Shown in pieces: positions 31,128-41,241 of a DNA stretch of 64,000 nt (its first letter is position 1; every line of letters begins with the position of its first letter). The stretch covers positions 7,169,098 to 7,233,097 of the forward strand of contig NW_020654080.1 of the NCBI RefSeq assembly GCF_003589595.1. The letters run 5' to 3'. Under the pieces are notes generated by a model that was given only the letters and a program-made list of their open reading frames with translations, did no database searches and was not told the origin of the DNA. Both the position numbers and the translations under genes were made by a program. This DNA is from Hyposmocoma kahamanoa (lineage: Eukaryota; Arthropoda; Insecta; Lepidoptera; Cosmopterigidae).

Positions 31128-31545
31128 CTTTTTTAACCGACTTTAATAAAAGGAGGAGGTTCTCAATTCGACTGTATGTTTTTTTTGTTAGTATGTTACG
31201 CGATAACTCCGGCTTGTTTTAGTGGACCGATTGTGATGATTATTTTTTGTTGGAAAGAGCGTATCTCAGTAGTCTCTAAGAGTGGTTACACACAGCGATT
31301 TTGGTCCCAAGTGTAGCGATGCAATCGGGCGTTTGTATCGACGCAGACGCGCGCTTGCATCATGTTTACATTGCTAAATCGCTAGCGCTAAAATCGCGCG
31401 CGTGTGTAAAGGTAGACGAATAGCGACTGCATCGCTTCTGCATCGCGTTTGTATCGCTGCTAAAAGTCGTCGTGTGTAACCGCTCTAAGGGTGCCAAACT
31501 AGGGGATGAATGACTTTTGAGTTCGGTTTTTTCGTACTCTTTACT
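31128..31545 (+). repeat. GGAGGAGGTT repeat (family R), split by a MITE
   Basis: First part 31128-31279: ACCGACTTTAATAAAAGGAG, TCAATTCGACTGTATG, TACGCGATAACTCCGGC. Second part 31486-31545: TAAGGGTGCCAAACTAGGGG, ATGAATGACTTTTGAG, then TTCGTACTCTTTACTG. Removing 31280-31485 and one TAA restores the order seen in the copies at 5.5 and 30.3 kb. Confidence 0.72.
31280..31485. mobile_element. PIF/Harbinger-type MITE, 206 bp, TAA target duplication
   Basis: Ends GAGTGGTTACACAC and GTGTGTAACCGCTC are inverted repeats (13 of 14). TAA lies at both sides (31277-31279, 31486-31488). The target is a family R repeat with empty-site relatives in this window. The inside is GC-richer than the intron, with repeated GCGATNCATCG-type and GCGCGCG segments, and has no coding capacity. 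A 3-bp TAA duplication is the hallmark of PIF/Harbinger elements, which move by a HARBI1-type nuclease supplied in trans. Confidence 0.82.
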
Positions 31546-31572
31546 GATTAAGGGGCGATTTAATTCGAGACG

Positions 31573-31758
31573 TAAGTGAAATTACAGGCACATGGGACTT
31601 GTAACCTTATGTCTCAGGATGCCGGGCGCAGTGACAGTGTCCCTTAGATCTTTGTGATTTAAAGCCCTGAGTGGCACTGCGGCTGTTATGGACAGGTGTG
31701 TCGCTTACCACCAGGCGCACGACTTGTTCGGCCTGTCACTTGGTGTCATAAAAAAAAA
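31573..31758 (+). mobile_element. Lep1-like element, 3' half
   Basis: AAGTGAAATTACAGGCACAT, CCTTAGATCTTTGTGATTTA, GGACAGGTGTGTCGCTTACC, ending CTGTCACTTGGTGTCATAAA plus A run. The 5' third is missing. Confidence 0.75.
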
Positions 31759-32220
31759 TTACAGTAAATACTTACAGGAAGAATCGCGAAAGAAACGTGT
31801 TACGAGCACGTAACCTATTTCGGCTAAACTACGGCCAATTTTTTTTGTATTCCAACCAAATTACGAAACAGATTACAGGATCATAAAAGGGAGAATCGAT
31901 TGTAGTGATGTCGTAAAACTGTTGAATTCTTTGTAACAGTTATAATACGACCGTTTTATTATGACCCTTGGACAGATTAACTCGAAGTGTGTATCACAAA
32001 CGTCGTTAGCCAGGACAAATGAGATTTTAATTATTTTAATAATGTCGTGAACCGAAATTCATTTGTTACACTGGTCCTTGATTACATATTAATATAGTCT
32101 TTAGTCTCCAGAAATGAAAAAAAAAAAGCTTAAAGCTCGAAATAATAGTACACTGTCCAAACACGCGATCCTGATCATACTTGGAAGAAAATCTCTGTGT
32201 ATTTATTAATTTTTTTTTAA
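31759..32220. other. Intronic DNA without recognisable content
   Basis: AT-rich; no repeat family or gene recognised. Confidence 0.6.
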
Positions 32221-32472
32221 ATTGATATTTAATTATTTTTTGTGAAATTACTCCACTAGTTTGTTATATAAATCTGCAATAGATTTCTCATACATGGCGC
32301 TACGACTAAAAAGTCGTTGAAATACCAAGTACAAAGACACGACGCAAGCACAAAGAAAAATTCGTGAGGTCCGTTGGTTCGTTCCGTGGCTTAGTTGGTA
32401 TAGCGTCTGGCACGGTATGCAGGAAGACGTCGGAAGAGTATTCGATCTTTGTATTAATAATTATAACAAACT
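32221..32472 (+). mobile_element. SINE S3 with an inverted 3' piece in front
   Basis: 32221-32266 holds the S3 3' end in minus orientation (GTGAAATTACTCCACTAG), then 32278-32472 a + copy: AGATTTCTCATACATGGCGC, CGTTCCGTGGCTTAGTTGG, CTGGCACGGTATGCAG. The B box is deleted (GACGTCGGAAGAGTATTCG). Confidence 0.7.
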
Positions 32473-32725
32473 CTGTGTATTTGTTTTGCTTTTGTCTACA
32501 ATCTCATAAACTTCAAAACTTTAAAGTAAATATATAGACGAGGAAGACGCACGTTCGCATAAAACACACTTGTTCACTTAAAACAAGCAGAAGACGCTTC
32601 TAATCGACGATCCCTTTTTATATACAAACGCGAATCATTTCAAATAGCGTTTGTCGGTAATCTCAATAGAAAGTGAAGACATAAGTGTTACACGTCTAGA
32701 AGAACCCTGTTGACTCTGTACTGGA

Positions 32726-32908
32726 TTTTTTTTTAAATCAAGTGACGGGATGAACAAGTTTAAATCGCGATCGCAGACATAAGTTAACAAGTTCCATGTG
32801 CCTGTAATTTCACCAGCGTCGTTCAAAAACAAAATGCAGTAATGTTCATATTACTGCTTGGAAGCAGAAATAGGTAATGTGGCAGTATTTCCCTGAGCGA
32901 ACCCCTTC
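32726..32908 (-). mobile_element. Lep1-like element with internal deletion
   Basis: Minus strand: CTGCTTCCAAGCAGTAATAT, CTGGTGAAATTACAGGCACA, GAACTTGTTAACTTATGTCT, then a jump to TTGTTCATCCCGTCACTTGA. About 110 bp of the middle is missing. Confidence 0.72.
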
Positions 32909-32913
32909 CTCCG

Positions 32914-33490
32914 ATGATGAGAAAAAAGATGGGACAGTTGCTTCAGCTGTACCAAGCACTAGTCCGGTCGTGCATGGAGTATTGCTGCCACCTTTGGGAT
33001 GGCTCTGCTACATATCAACTGGCCACTTTGGCTTCAATTGACAATCGTGTCAAGAGGGTTATAGGTGACTCGGAATTAGTGAAGGCGAAGCTGCAAAGCC
33101 TTAAATACCGCCGTAAAATTGCCTGCTTATCAGTATTTTACGGGATATATCACGAAGAGTGTGGGGTGGAATTACACGATTTAATTCCGCCTTCCCCTTT
33201 CCATCAACCACAGACCTGAAAAGTGTTAGAAACGATGAAACGTTTTGTACCCGACTAAAAAACCTTTTATTGGATATTGAATTGTACAGTGTCGATGAGT
33301 TTCTTTTGAAACAATTTTAATTTTATTTTATTCGTCAAGCAGTAGTTATACTACTTTATTTTATATTCATTATTATTATTATAATTTTATTACTGACGAT
33401 CATAGTTATCCCTTGACATTGTATTTCCAATTGCAATATTGTGATATTGATAACATGAAATAAACGATTCTATTCTATTCTATTCTATTC
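32914..33490 (+). pseudogene. Non-LTR retrotransposon ORF2 C-terminus and 3' end (jockey/CR1 type)
   Basis: One + frame (32914-33219) reads LYQALVRSCMEYCCHLWDGS, YQLATLASIDNRVKRVIGD and KIACLSVFYGIYHEECGVEL, ending LHDLIPPSPFH. This is the region after the reverse transcriptase core in lepidopteran LINEs (pattern LYxAxVRxxMEYCCHxW). A second frame after 33219 reads LKNLLLDIELYSVDEFLLKQ before a stop, a typical LINE terminus. The 3' UTR ends GAAATAAACG and four or five ATTCT units (33466-33490). The element is 5'-truncated, as usual for LINEs. The join of the two frames shows a deletion or frameshift near 33219. Confidence 0.8.
33464..33490 (+). repeat. (ATTCT)n microsatellite, LINE tail
   Basis: GATTCTATTCTATTCTATTC, five units in all. 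It is the tail of the LINE fragment before it. Confidence 0.85.
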
Positions 33491-33496
33491 ATCACC

Positions 33497-33672
33497 GGCG
33501 GATTAGGCGTAGGCTTGGGTTCCACCCTTATGTTGTGGATATTCCAAAGATCAAAGAGAAGAGCTTTACGCTTCCACATTTATGTAGCGAACGGCTATGG
33601 AGTGGAATTCCCTGCCTGCAGACTTGTTCCCGGAACGTATAATAATAGGCATTATTTAGGTGTGCATGCAGG
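33497..33672 (+). pseudogene. Second non-LTR retrotransposon tail, directly after the first
   Basis: TTGGGTTCCACCCTTATGTT onward reads FHPYVVDIPKIKEKSFTL, then in other frames SERLW, WNSLPADLFPE and RHYLGVHA. It is the family at 3385 and 14866. About 100 bp between FP-E and NRHYLG is deleted. It begins only a few bases past the ATTCT tail of the previous fragment. Confidence 0.7.
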
Positions 33673-34228
33673 AACACTGCGCGTTTGTTGGTAGGATAAC
33701 TGGAAACTGAAGGTATGGTCAATACACGCCTAGAAGGTCCCTATTGATTCTATCCTTGAAGATATAATGGTTGTGAGATTGTGTATCTTCGTGCAATATC
33801 ACTGCTACAAATTCAATTCAAAACACCACTTAGGGTTGGCCGTACGCCAAATACTTATAATTGTTTGTTGCCGTATCAATTGTTATCGTTATTTGTAAAA
33901 CAGTCGAGAAGTACCCAATCGTTAGAGCGCTTTGTAAAGTGGATACACCTAAACTATGTACAAGTCACGCGCGGATTTGAAATGTTTATTAGAAACATTT
34001 ACGTTTATCGTTTGTGTTAGTTTTTTGAACTACTACTATGCTTCCTTGTGCTTGTTTAATTTATTCATTCATGAATTTCAAGTCCTTTTATATGATAATT
34101 TCTCTCTTATCTTAAATCTGTCCTATTTTTCAGTCTCTTTATAAAAGTAGTTGAAAGAACTAAATATTCAATTTATATATTCTTTTTAAATATTGTAAAG
34201 TACCTAGCATTGATTGTGGTGTTTTATT
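33673..34228. other. Intronic DNA with an unassigned open frame
   Basis: A + frame of 79 codons at 33781-34020 starts at a non-ATG codon and shows no family I recognise. Otherwise AT-rich. Confidence 0.45.
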
Positions 34229-34344
34229 AACATGATATTCATTAATTTTTTTGTGAAATTATTTTACTAGTTTGTTATAATCTTTGTATTAATAAGTATG
34301 ATAAACTTGTAGAGTAATTTCACAAACAGAAATTAATAACATGG
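34229..34344. repeat. Inverted pair of S3 SINE 3' ends
   Basis: TTTTTTTGTGAAATTATTTT and ACTAGTTTGTTATAAT (minus orientation) are followed by GATAAACTTGTAGAGTAATT and TCACAAACAGAAATTAA (plus), giving an imperfect hairpin over the whole interval. Confidence 0.6.
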
Positions 34345-34500
34345 TACAGTCAACAGCACATCGAGCTACACATTGACGTATCTTGTTCCGTTGCACTGAA
34401 GAAGGCGATTTTAGAACAAAAATGTGTAATAACAGCACATCATACGTGCTGTTATCCGTACACCATCATAATATTCATTACAATAAATGTTACAATTTAT

Positions 34501-34608
34501 AAAGCGACATCTCTTGTCAATGTCTGGTAACTATATAGTTACCTGGTTCTCACAGGTGGCGCATCGGCAAAAAAGTAGTTAAAACCAAAAACAAAGATCA
34601 GTAACAAA
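34501..34608 (+). mobile_element. SINE S3, 5' region only
   Basis: AAAGCGACATCTCTTGTCAA, TGGTAACTATATAGTTACCT and AAAACCAAAAACAAAGATC match the part of S3 that precedes the tRNA-like head. Ends just before an S1 SINE. Confidence 0.5.
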
Positions 34609-34620
34609 CGTACAGACACT

Positions 34621-34832
34621 GCCTCTGTGGCCGAACGGTTACCATGCCGGACTGCCACACAGAGGTTCCAGGTTCGTTTCCCGAGCCGGGAGAAATATTT
34701 GTATGGCCTACATTTATTTATCTCGTGAATTTGGGTGTAATTTGTGGTTGTCTATGTGTGTGTACATGGCACCCGCGACACAAGGTTTTCCTAGCGTGGG
34801 GCTATGTTGAGTGTGTGCGTTATTATTATTGG
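34621..34832 (+). mobile_element. tRNA-derived SINE S1, full length
   Basis: GCCTCTGTGGCCGAACGGTT, AGGTTCCAGGTTCGTTTCCC, GTGTACATGGCACCCGCGAC and GGGGCTATGTTGAGTGTGTG, then TTATTATTATTGG. The B box has one changed base (GGTTCGTTTCC). Confidence 0.82.
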
Positions 34833-34865
34833 AAACATACGTAAGGTCTGCTAACTAAAAAAGCT

Positions 34866-35000
34866 AAAGATCGATCTGTAGCTTAGTTGATAGAGCGGTT
34901 GCCCTGGTATGGCATAAACGCGGGTTCGAGTTCTATCAGGTCGATAGAACTCGAACGATTCTTTGCGTTTTTGGCAAATAGATGTAATTCACCGAACTTT
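34866..35000 (+). mobile_element. tRNA-like SINE head with perfect 14-bp hairpin
   Basis: GATCTGTAGCTTAGTTGATA and GAGCGGTTGCCC form a tRNA-like D arm and anticodon arm, and GCGGGTTCGAGTTC a B box. GATCTG could pair with CAGGTC as an acceptor stem, but the T arm does not pair, so this is a tRNA-derived repeat rather than a gene. The body continues CGTTTTTGGCAAATAGATG. Confidence 0.6.
34924..34956. repeat. Perfect hairpin over the B box
   Basis: GTTCGAGTTCTATC / GATAGAACTCGAAC, 5-base loop AGGTC. It duplicates the T-arm side of the tRNA-like head in inverted form. Confidence 0.85.
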
Positions 35001-35049
35001 TGAGGGTCGGCTTTTTTAGAACTCTGTACTGAGATTATTAGCTTTGTCC

Positions 35050-35340
35050 TTTCTCAGTGACAAGGTCCTTTCATGCAGCATTTGGCGCGAAAGAGTACCA
35101 TCTGCGTTTGTCCCGCCTTCTGAGAGTCTTCCTCTTGGACATGAATTGCCATGGTCGATCTGGACGTCTTTGAATAGGCTTCGAACTCAGGTTTGTCGAA
35201 GCAAGGACAATTCGTTCGGATGGGGATTTTCGGATTGTTCTAACCTGGACTGCTTGTGCGGAGCGACTCAAACGATGGCCCACCTCATGTCGAGCCCTGT
35301 GTGCCCTAACATGCACGCTTGAGGATTTAATGGCAGCTAC
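35050..35340 (+). pseudogene. Non-LTR retrotransposon ORF C-terminal fragment with Cys/His block
   Basis: The + translation contains LPLGHELPWSIWTSLNRLRT, then FGWGFSDCSNLDCLCGAT and QTMAHLMSSPVCP, then LEDLMAAT-like residues in a shifted frame. The order L-R-x-W-x-x-L-N-R-x-R-T, W-G, C-x-C-G-x-x-Q-T-M-x-H-x-x-x-x-C-P is the typical C-terminal block of lepidopteran LINE polymerase proteins. Partial and decayed. Confidence 0.75.
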
Positions 35341-35376
35341 TAGTGACGCGGTCGGCGTGGCTGTCTTCTGACTTCT

Positions 35377-35598
35377 ACCCATTACAGTTGCAGTGTTGTT
35401 CAGAGCTTTAAATAGCAAAGATCTTATAGGCACTGCCACAGCGTCCGTCACCTTGAGACAAGCTGACAAGTCCCATGTGCCTGTAATTTCATCAACATTT
35501 CATCAAAATCTTCTAACCCGGAACGCATTAATGCTCATATTACTGCTTGGCGGCAGAAATAGGTAAGATGAACTCTTTCACAAGGAGCTCTACTGCTT
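35377..35598 (-). mobile_element. Lep1-like element, 5' two thirds
   Basis: Minus strand: AGCAGTAGAGCTCCTTGTGA, CTTACCTATTTCTGCCGCCA, GGCACATGGGACTTGTCAGC, CTTTGCTATTTAAAGCTCTG, ending CTGCAACTGTAATGGGTAG. The 3' end is replaced by the LINE fragment at 35050-35340. Confidence 0.75.
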
Positions 35599-36589
35599 GC
35601 ATAGATTATAGAGGGGCGGCTCATCCGAGGCACTAGCCTCTCGAAGAACCGGATGAAGTCAAGTGACAGAGGTCTGTGACAACCCTGTACACTGGCTGAT
35701 CTGGGGTCAGAACCTGAACTTGTAAGGTTCCTGTGAGCACACAGGTTATAGTGCCCTTCTCGTATACTCTAATGGTCGCTAGAGAGGGTCACTAAAATCA
35801 AAACTAATATAGAAGGGATATAGTGCTAGCATAGATATGCAATGTTATAAATATTGCACCATATTTCTTGCAAATATACCAATTTTATTTGATCGATTTT
35901 CACTTTAAAACCTTTCCTTCTAACTTCTTAATAAATTAGTCGTGCAGCACAAGAGCTGTAACAAGTAAATCAATAATATGTACCTATCAACAGTAACATA
36001 AACTAGATGCTATCAGCGGATTAGAGTAATATTCGTAATGGTGAGTTACAATAACAGGTATTAGCGGTTTGGCCACCTGGTTAATCCTTATTGACTGGTG
36101 TATTTCATGCGATAGTGCCCCTTCCTACCGATGCAGGAAATGCTAGCTATATGAATAATTTGTAGTTGAAATTACAGTGGGTTACGCGTATTAATTTCAT
36201 CAGCTTACAATATTGGACGAGTTAAGAAATATGGAAAAATCAATCGTTTTATTAATTTTCATTTAAGAGGCAATGTATACACTTCTGTAATAAGATTCCG
36301 ATTGATGTTCAAAATTTGCCTTTCACGATTTATTTTATTTAATTTACTTATTTATCTTTAAAGGAAGATAATAATAACAACTGAGAACCAATCACAGGTC
36401 CTCACAAATAGAAATAGAATATAAGGATGCTTAATATACCTAACCTATCGCATAAAACATAACTTATTACGTTAATCATAAAAATACAACCGCAGTTAGA
36501 AGCCTCTCTATGAATCAAAGAAATGTCTTTTTCGTTCGGTGCTCTCCTCGCCGAAACCACACTCGTATTTAAATTTGTACTGAATTCAT
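35599..36589. other. Intronic DNA without recognisable content
   Basis: 35600-35820 is GC-richer (GAGGGGCGGCTCATCCGAGG) and may be an old repeat that I cannot place. The rest is AT-rich and featureless. Confidence 0.5.
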
Positions 36590-36740
36590 ATTCAATATTT
36601 TTTTGGGAAATTACTCCATTAGTTTGTTGTAATTATTAATTAACCGTGGCCGCTTTGCTAGAAGACGTCGGTTGGAATCCGGCTGGATCGAAGGATTTTT
36701 TCCTAAGTGTTCGGTGTGTGTAGTGATAATTGTAACACAG
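36590..36740 (+). mobile_element. SINE S3, rearranged copy
   Basis: A minus-oriented 3' end (GGGAAATTACTCCATTAGTT) joins a + oriented piece CTAGAAGACGTCGGTTGGAA, TCCGGCTGGATCGAAGG. The A box is missing. Confidence 0.62.
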
Positions 36741-36847
36741 TCGTATTGTTTAAAACTGTAGTGAAACAAAAACTTTATGTCGTTGGTGTTTTAAACGGGG
36801 TAATGTAATTGTTATTTTCTAAATAATAAGCACTAAACGTAATCTCG

Positions 36848-36930
36848 TGTCGTGGAGGAGACGATGTGGAAGAGACTGGTGTACGCTTGAACAGATAGTG
36901 CCTATTCACCCTCACCTTGAAAAGGCCTGT
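36848..36930 (-). pseudogene. Non-LTR retrotransposon 3' fragment
   Basis: Minus strand GGCCTTTTCAAGGTGAGGGT onward reads GLFKVRVNRHYL-like residues, then the short untranslated start CAAGCGTACACCAGTC. Same tail as at 3516 and 14950, only about 80 bp long. Confidence 0.6.
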
Positions 36931-37335
36931 GCCTTACAAATATATTTATTTTTTGCAGAAAAAGCTTACTTACATAGTAAAAGTTATAAAGTGTCGATAA
37001 TAATAAAATCAGAATTAACGACTCTGTCGAAAATTCCTTTTAGTTAAAATTAAACTCAAAGAAGGTTCTTTAAAATTCGTCAATATGACGACAAGGCATA
37101 TATATATTCAAACAACATTTGCACGCTTACACTGACCTACTTCAGCTGTTTATCTGTATTACGGGAAGTTTAAAACAAATTCTATGAATGCGTGAAACTT
37201 TTAGAACAAAAGTTGTTTGTTTTAGTCATGAATGAAGCAAGAGATTTAGTATCTATAGAAAGTAACCGTGTACAAAGTTTTACAGCGCGTTAACCGAATG
37301 CCCGAACAATAACGTCATCAACTCTTTAGATTTTT
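36931..37335. other. Intronic DNA without recognisable content
   Basis: AT-rich, no repeat family recognised. Confidence 0.6.
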
Positions 37336-37637
37336 TAGTAGCAGTAGAGTTCCTTGTGAAAGAGTACGTCCAGAGAAGTACTGCCACCTTACCTATTTCT
37401 ACCGCCAAACAGTAATCTCAGAATTAATGCGTTTCAGTTTTGAAGGGTAAGGGTGCTGGTGAAATTACAGGCACATGGGACTTGTCATCTTATGTCTCAG
37501 GGAGACGGGCTCAGTGGCTGTGCCCCTCAGATCTTTACGATTTAACGCTCTGGGCGGCACTGCAACTGTTATGGACAGGCGTGGAGCCTACCTACAGGCG
37601 TACGACATGTTCGTCCCATCACTTGATATTATATAAA
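37336..37637 (+). mobile_element. Lep1-like element, full length
   Basis: AGTAGCAGTAGAGTTCCTTG, CTTACCTATTTCTACCGCCA, AATTACAGGCACATGGGACT, GGACAGGCGTGGAGCCTACC, ending CATCACTTGATATTATATAA. Nearly colinear with the copy at 19985. Confidence 0.8.
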
Positions 37638-39094
37638 AACAAAAGAAAAAGGATTTCCTTCTTTTGTTTGTATTTAATAAGAACAGCTGTTCGAATCTCC
37701 GCAGTGGCATGGACCTATTACAAAGCAGAGGACATAAAATCCAGTAATTTTTTGTTTATATCAACTGGAACAAATAGAACGCGTATACTATACGGTATAC
37801 ATTTTTGAAATGGTTTTTAATTTTAAAAATAATTCTAATACGGTTCAAGCAAAATGAACCATATTACTACGGGAAAAAATTTAATTTGATCTGAGGTAGT
37901 ATAGACACTTAATGCGTGCAACAAGTGTGGTTAAACACGATCGCATCAAGACGATTCCGCATAAGTTTGGTGATTCCCTTAAGCTACCAAGGCTGTCAAA
38001 CGCATTTTATTAACATAAAAAATTTGTCGTAAATTAATGGTGAAACGAAACAAGATAAATGAAATTCGTTGAAAAATTAAAATACAGTCATTAAGAAATT
38101 ATTATTTCGAAAGAAACGTTTTACTCCTTATCATTGACCTATATACACTATATTGTACAACCCTAAAATTGCCGTTTAAGCTACACAGTTGTATAAAATT
38201 TTGTTTCAAAAATGAACGGAGCATTCCCGTCACTGACTCTTTTTTATTCTCTGACTGACTTTTACCATTTACCTCTGGCGTTAGTTGAAATTTTTAGCGT
38301 ACTCGTGTCACTTGATTATAGTATTTTGTGCAATCGTTGCATAATGAGAATTCTGAAGTGGAGTACCGTGCCGAAAGGCCTAAGTAATAGGTACGAGATT
38401 TTAAAATCTAATTATGTAATTAATAAACGCTCGCAATAATTTTTCTACAAGTAAATAAAAATAATGAAACATAACCAATATTTCAAGATTATTTGTTAAC
38501 AATCCACGACAACAAACACAAACGAAAGCCAAAGAAACGCTACAAAACAAACCAAAGAGACTTAATGGAAGTGTTCGTGATTGGCCGAAGTACCGCTTAT
38601 ATTTTAACCAATCAGGAGGCAATAGAGCGTTTGGTAGCGTCATATTTGATTTTCTTAAATAGTTCTTTTTTGGCCTTATCGTTACGCTATTGTGCCTGTT
38701 ATGTGACATTTTAAGATATTATGTAATCAAATAATTTAAACATAGTGACGTTATTTTGTTTAGTAACACAGTGCGCGTTTAAGGAGATTCGTTTATGTAA
38801 CGTAACTACTTTCTTTTTTTAATTTTTCGGTTCAGTAGCGTGTACCAAAAACAGATTAAGATACAGGAATAGAAAAAAATATTAACAATTTTTAAGTCAC
38901 ATGTTATATACTGCGTTATAATCAGGTAACACCTGACAATTTTACATATTTGTATTCAATGAAGAAAATTGAATGAATACAACTAAACCGCTAAAATCAC
39001 AAAGTCTATCTCTCTATTAAACTTGTTGGAAACTTCTTAAAGTACACTCTCGAATCTAGCTATCCACTAAGTTATAAAGCAGTTAAAGCACCCC
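37638..39094. other. Intronic DNA without recognisable gene
   Basis: Several short overlapping open frames on both strands (38212-38714) lack any family resemblance. No repeat seen. Confidence 0.5.
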
Positions 39095-39391
39095 CCTGTA
39101 TAAACACAGCTGCTGTCTGTACAAACGGTCTTACCCGATTGTCATTATAACTTGGCCGATAATCCGATCAACCGTGATCACACCCAATCAAAACTTGTGT
39201 TGCACCTCGAGCGCCGCCTTTTCGAATTGGTAGGCTTATTGCGTCACGTAAAAGCTGGTGGGGTAATTCAGACGGATGATTTGGAAGGCTTGAGTTTGTA
39301 TGAGTTTGAAATACATACATACTTACTTACGAAAAAGTCCAATATATTGGAAAAAGTCTCATATTTAGAAAATCAAACTAAAGTAATTTAG
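39095..39391 (+). other. Unassigned open frame
   Basis: About 95 codons, open from before 39110 to a TAG-type stop at 39389, without an ATG near its start. It contains HLERRLFELVGLLRHVK, DDLEGLSLYEFEIHTYLL and NILEKVSYLENQ. The heptad-like Leu pattern suggests helices or a coiled coil. The composition looks protein-like rather than random; a decayed transposon gag-like or accessory ORF is possible. I do not recognise it. Confidence 0.3.
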
Positions 39392-39422
39392 TGTCATGGC
39401 CACTAAATAGGGTTTTAACTAA

Positions 39423-39600
39423 AAGCGATTCCATACGACGCGTCGTCGTCGTTGTGACGCCTAAGGAATGACGCTACGTTGTTACTACAAATAAATGACA
39501 TGTCACACAGTGCGTTGAAACGACGTCCCACTACCACAAGCAACTCAGTACGTTGAAATCATAGATTGCAACACCCACAACGCCCGTGTGGTATCGCTCT
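39423..39600. mobile_element. PIF/Harbinger-type MITE, 178 bp, TAA target duplication
   Basis: Left AAGCGATTCCATACGACG and the complement of the right end, AGAGCGATACCACACGGG, match at about 13 of 17. TAA lies at both borders (39420-39422, 39601-39603). The inside has CGACGCGTCGTCGTCGTTGT and no coding. Confidence 0.65.
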
Positions 39601-39984
39601 TAATGGCGTCACTCCCGTAGGGAGATGTTTCCACTTCTATGAAAAAAAAAGTCTGCGACTTTCCACTTGTTACCAGCCTAACATATCTGTTTCGCTTCCC
39701 TCCCACGCATCTGTCTTTTCACACACGCTTGCCTGACATGAGTCACGCTAAAATCAAATATTAATTCTCAAAGTGTTATATTAAAATCACGCAGTTGGTT
39801 CAGTCGGCATTGCCATAGAATATCCTCCCACCTGTCGGGCTTAATCTGAATATAAATTATCTATAATTAAAGAGGGCTCGGACACGGGGAGAATAAATGC
39901 GACCACTTGAAACAAAGCCAGGGGAGTTGGGATGAGTAGTGAGAGGTAGCGGAATTTAAATAAAATCGACTAGGTACTTGAAAT

Positions 39985-40450
39985 ACACACCACAAAGTTT
40001 GAAAGCAAAGGTTTTCAATCAGTGCGTTCTACCTGTTATGACATACGGAGCCGAGATGTAGACACTCACGATACGGTTAGTTCACCAGCTGAAAGTCGTT
40101 CAGCGAACTATGGAACGGGCTATGCTCGGGGTTTCTTTGAAGGACAAGGTACCGACGAGATTATCGGACAGAGAACTAAGGCCGTCCACAAAGCTGGTAG
40201 AATAAGCAAGTTGAACTGGCATTGGGCCGGCCATACATATCGAAGAACCGATAACCGATAGGGGAAGCGAGTTCTTGAGTGGAGATCACGGCTCGGCAAA
40301 CGTGTAGGATGCCCTCTGGCCAGATGGACTTTGCGAAGGGCTGCTGTCAGCAGATGGATGCAACGAGCTGAGGTCCGGGCGAAATGGCGCGCCTTAGTAG
40401 ACGCCTATGTCCAGCCGTGGACTACGATAGGCTGTTGATGATGATGATTA
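39985..40450 (+). pseudogene. RTE-type non-LTR retrotransposon, C-terminal ORF end and 3' end
   Basis: First frame (about 40010-40150): NQCVLPVMTYGAE, a stop in place of the usual Trp codon, then RLVHQLKVVQRTMERAMLGV and SLKDKV. Second frame: RQRTKAV-like, RISKLNWHWAGHTYRRTDNR, stop, GKRVLEWRSRLGKRVG, ARWTLRRAAVSRWMQRAEV and WRALVDAYVQPWTTIGC, stop. This is the well-known C-terminal tail of RTE-clade polymerase proteins. The 3' end is TGATGATGATGATTA, the short ATG-repeat tail of RTE elements. One frameshift and two in-frame stops inactivate it. Confidence 0.85.
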
Positions 40451-41239
40451 CTTGAAGTATGCTAACCGTGTTCTTTATTTTATTTTAACTTATTGGAAAA
40501 CCAACGGCTATCTTACTGAGTAAAAACTGAAATAATAGTGGATAGCCAATTATAAGGTCCATACTGATAGACACACATTAAGTTGATTAATGAGCATTAA
40601 ATTATAACTATATAACTTGTAACTATACTATGTAGGTAATGACATATTCGCAACACTTAGTTAGGTTAGGTAATTATTTAAAGGCCAATATCAATCTGCT
40701 TGGACATTCAATGAAACTTTTACTCGCACGCAAGAGATATGCATTCCGTCGAAAATTCAAAGAGGCCACAGGTACGCACAGAAGTGAATTAAACAAAAGA
40801 GTCTTTGTAGGGGGTCTAAGAGAAATGTTAGACAGAAGTAAACTTTCTAGTCACAAATATGAACAGAATAATATATGAAACGGACCACGCTTTAATTTTT
40901 CTATATTTAATGAATTTACCCAGCTTCTTTTTCTTTTTCTGTCATCATCTTCATAAATCGACTCTTCCGTAGAACAAAGATCTATGTGCAAGACTACTTG
41001 TTCACAGAACATAGTACATTTCGTTCGATCTTCTTCGCTGTGGATAGATCGACCGTTGGTCGATTTTATATTTCCGAAACGAAATAAGATATATAAATTC
41101 TTAAAACACCTTTACATAGGCCTTAGTTTGAATAACGAAATTATTCTCGTAACGTATTTATCCTCTTTTCGCTATATAATCACATCGGACTCTGTTCTTC
41201 GGTTGAGTCAAAGTGCACACTATTTTTAATGCGTCCTGT
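40451..41239. other. Intronic DNA with unassigned open frames
   Basis: A + frame at 40639-40878 (KRYAFRRKFKEATGTHRSEL) and one at 40984-41229 show no known family. No repeat seen. Confidence 0.45.
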
Positions 41240-41241
41240 TA

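Noticed and set aside
34866..34945. Functional tRNA with GGT anticodon
   Set aside because: The acceptor and anticodon arms nearly pair, but the T arm does not, and a repeat body follows.
35071..35469. 132-codon minus-strand gene
   Set aside because: It runs over a + strand LINE fragment and a Lep1-like copy.
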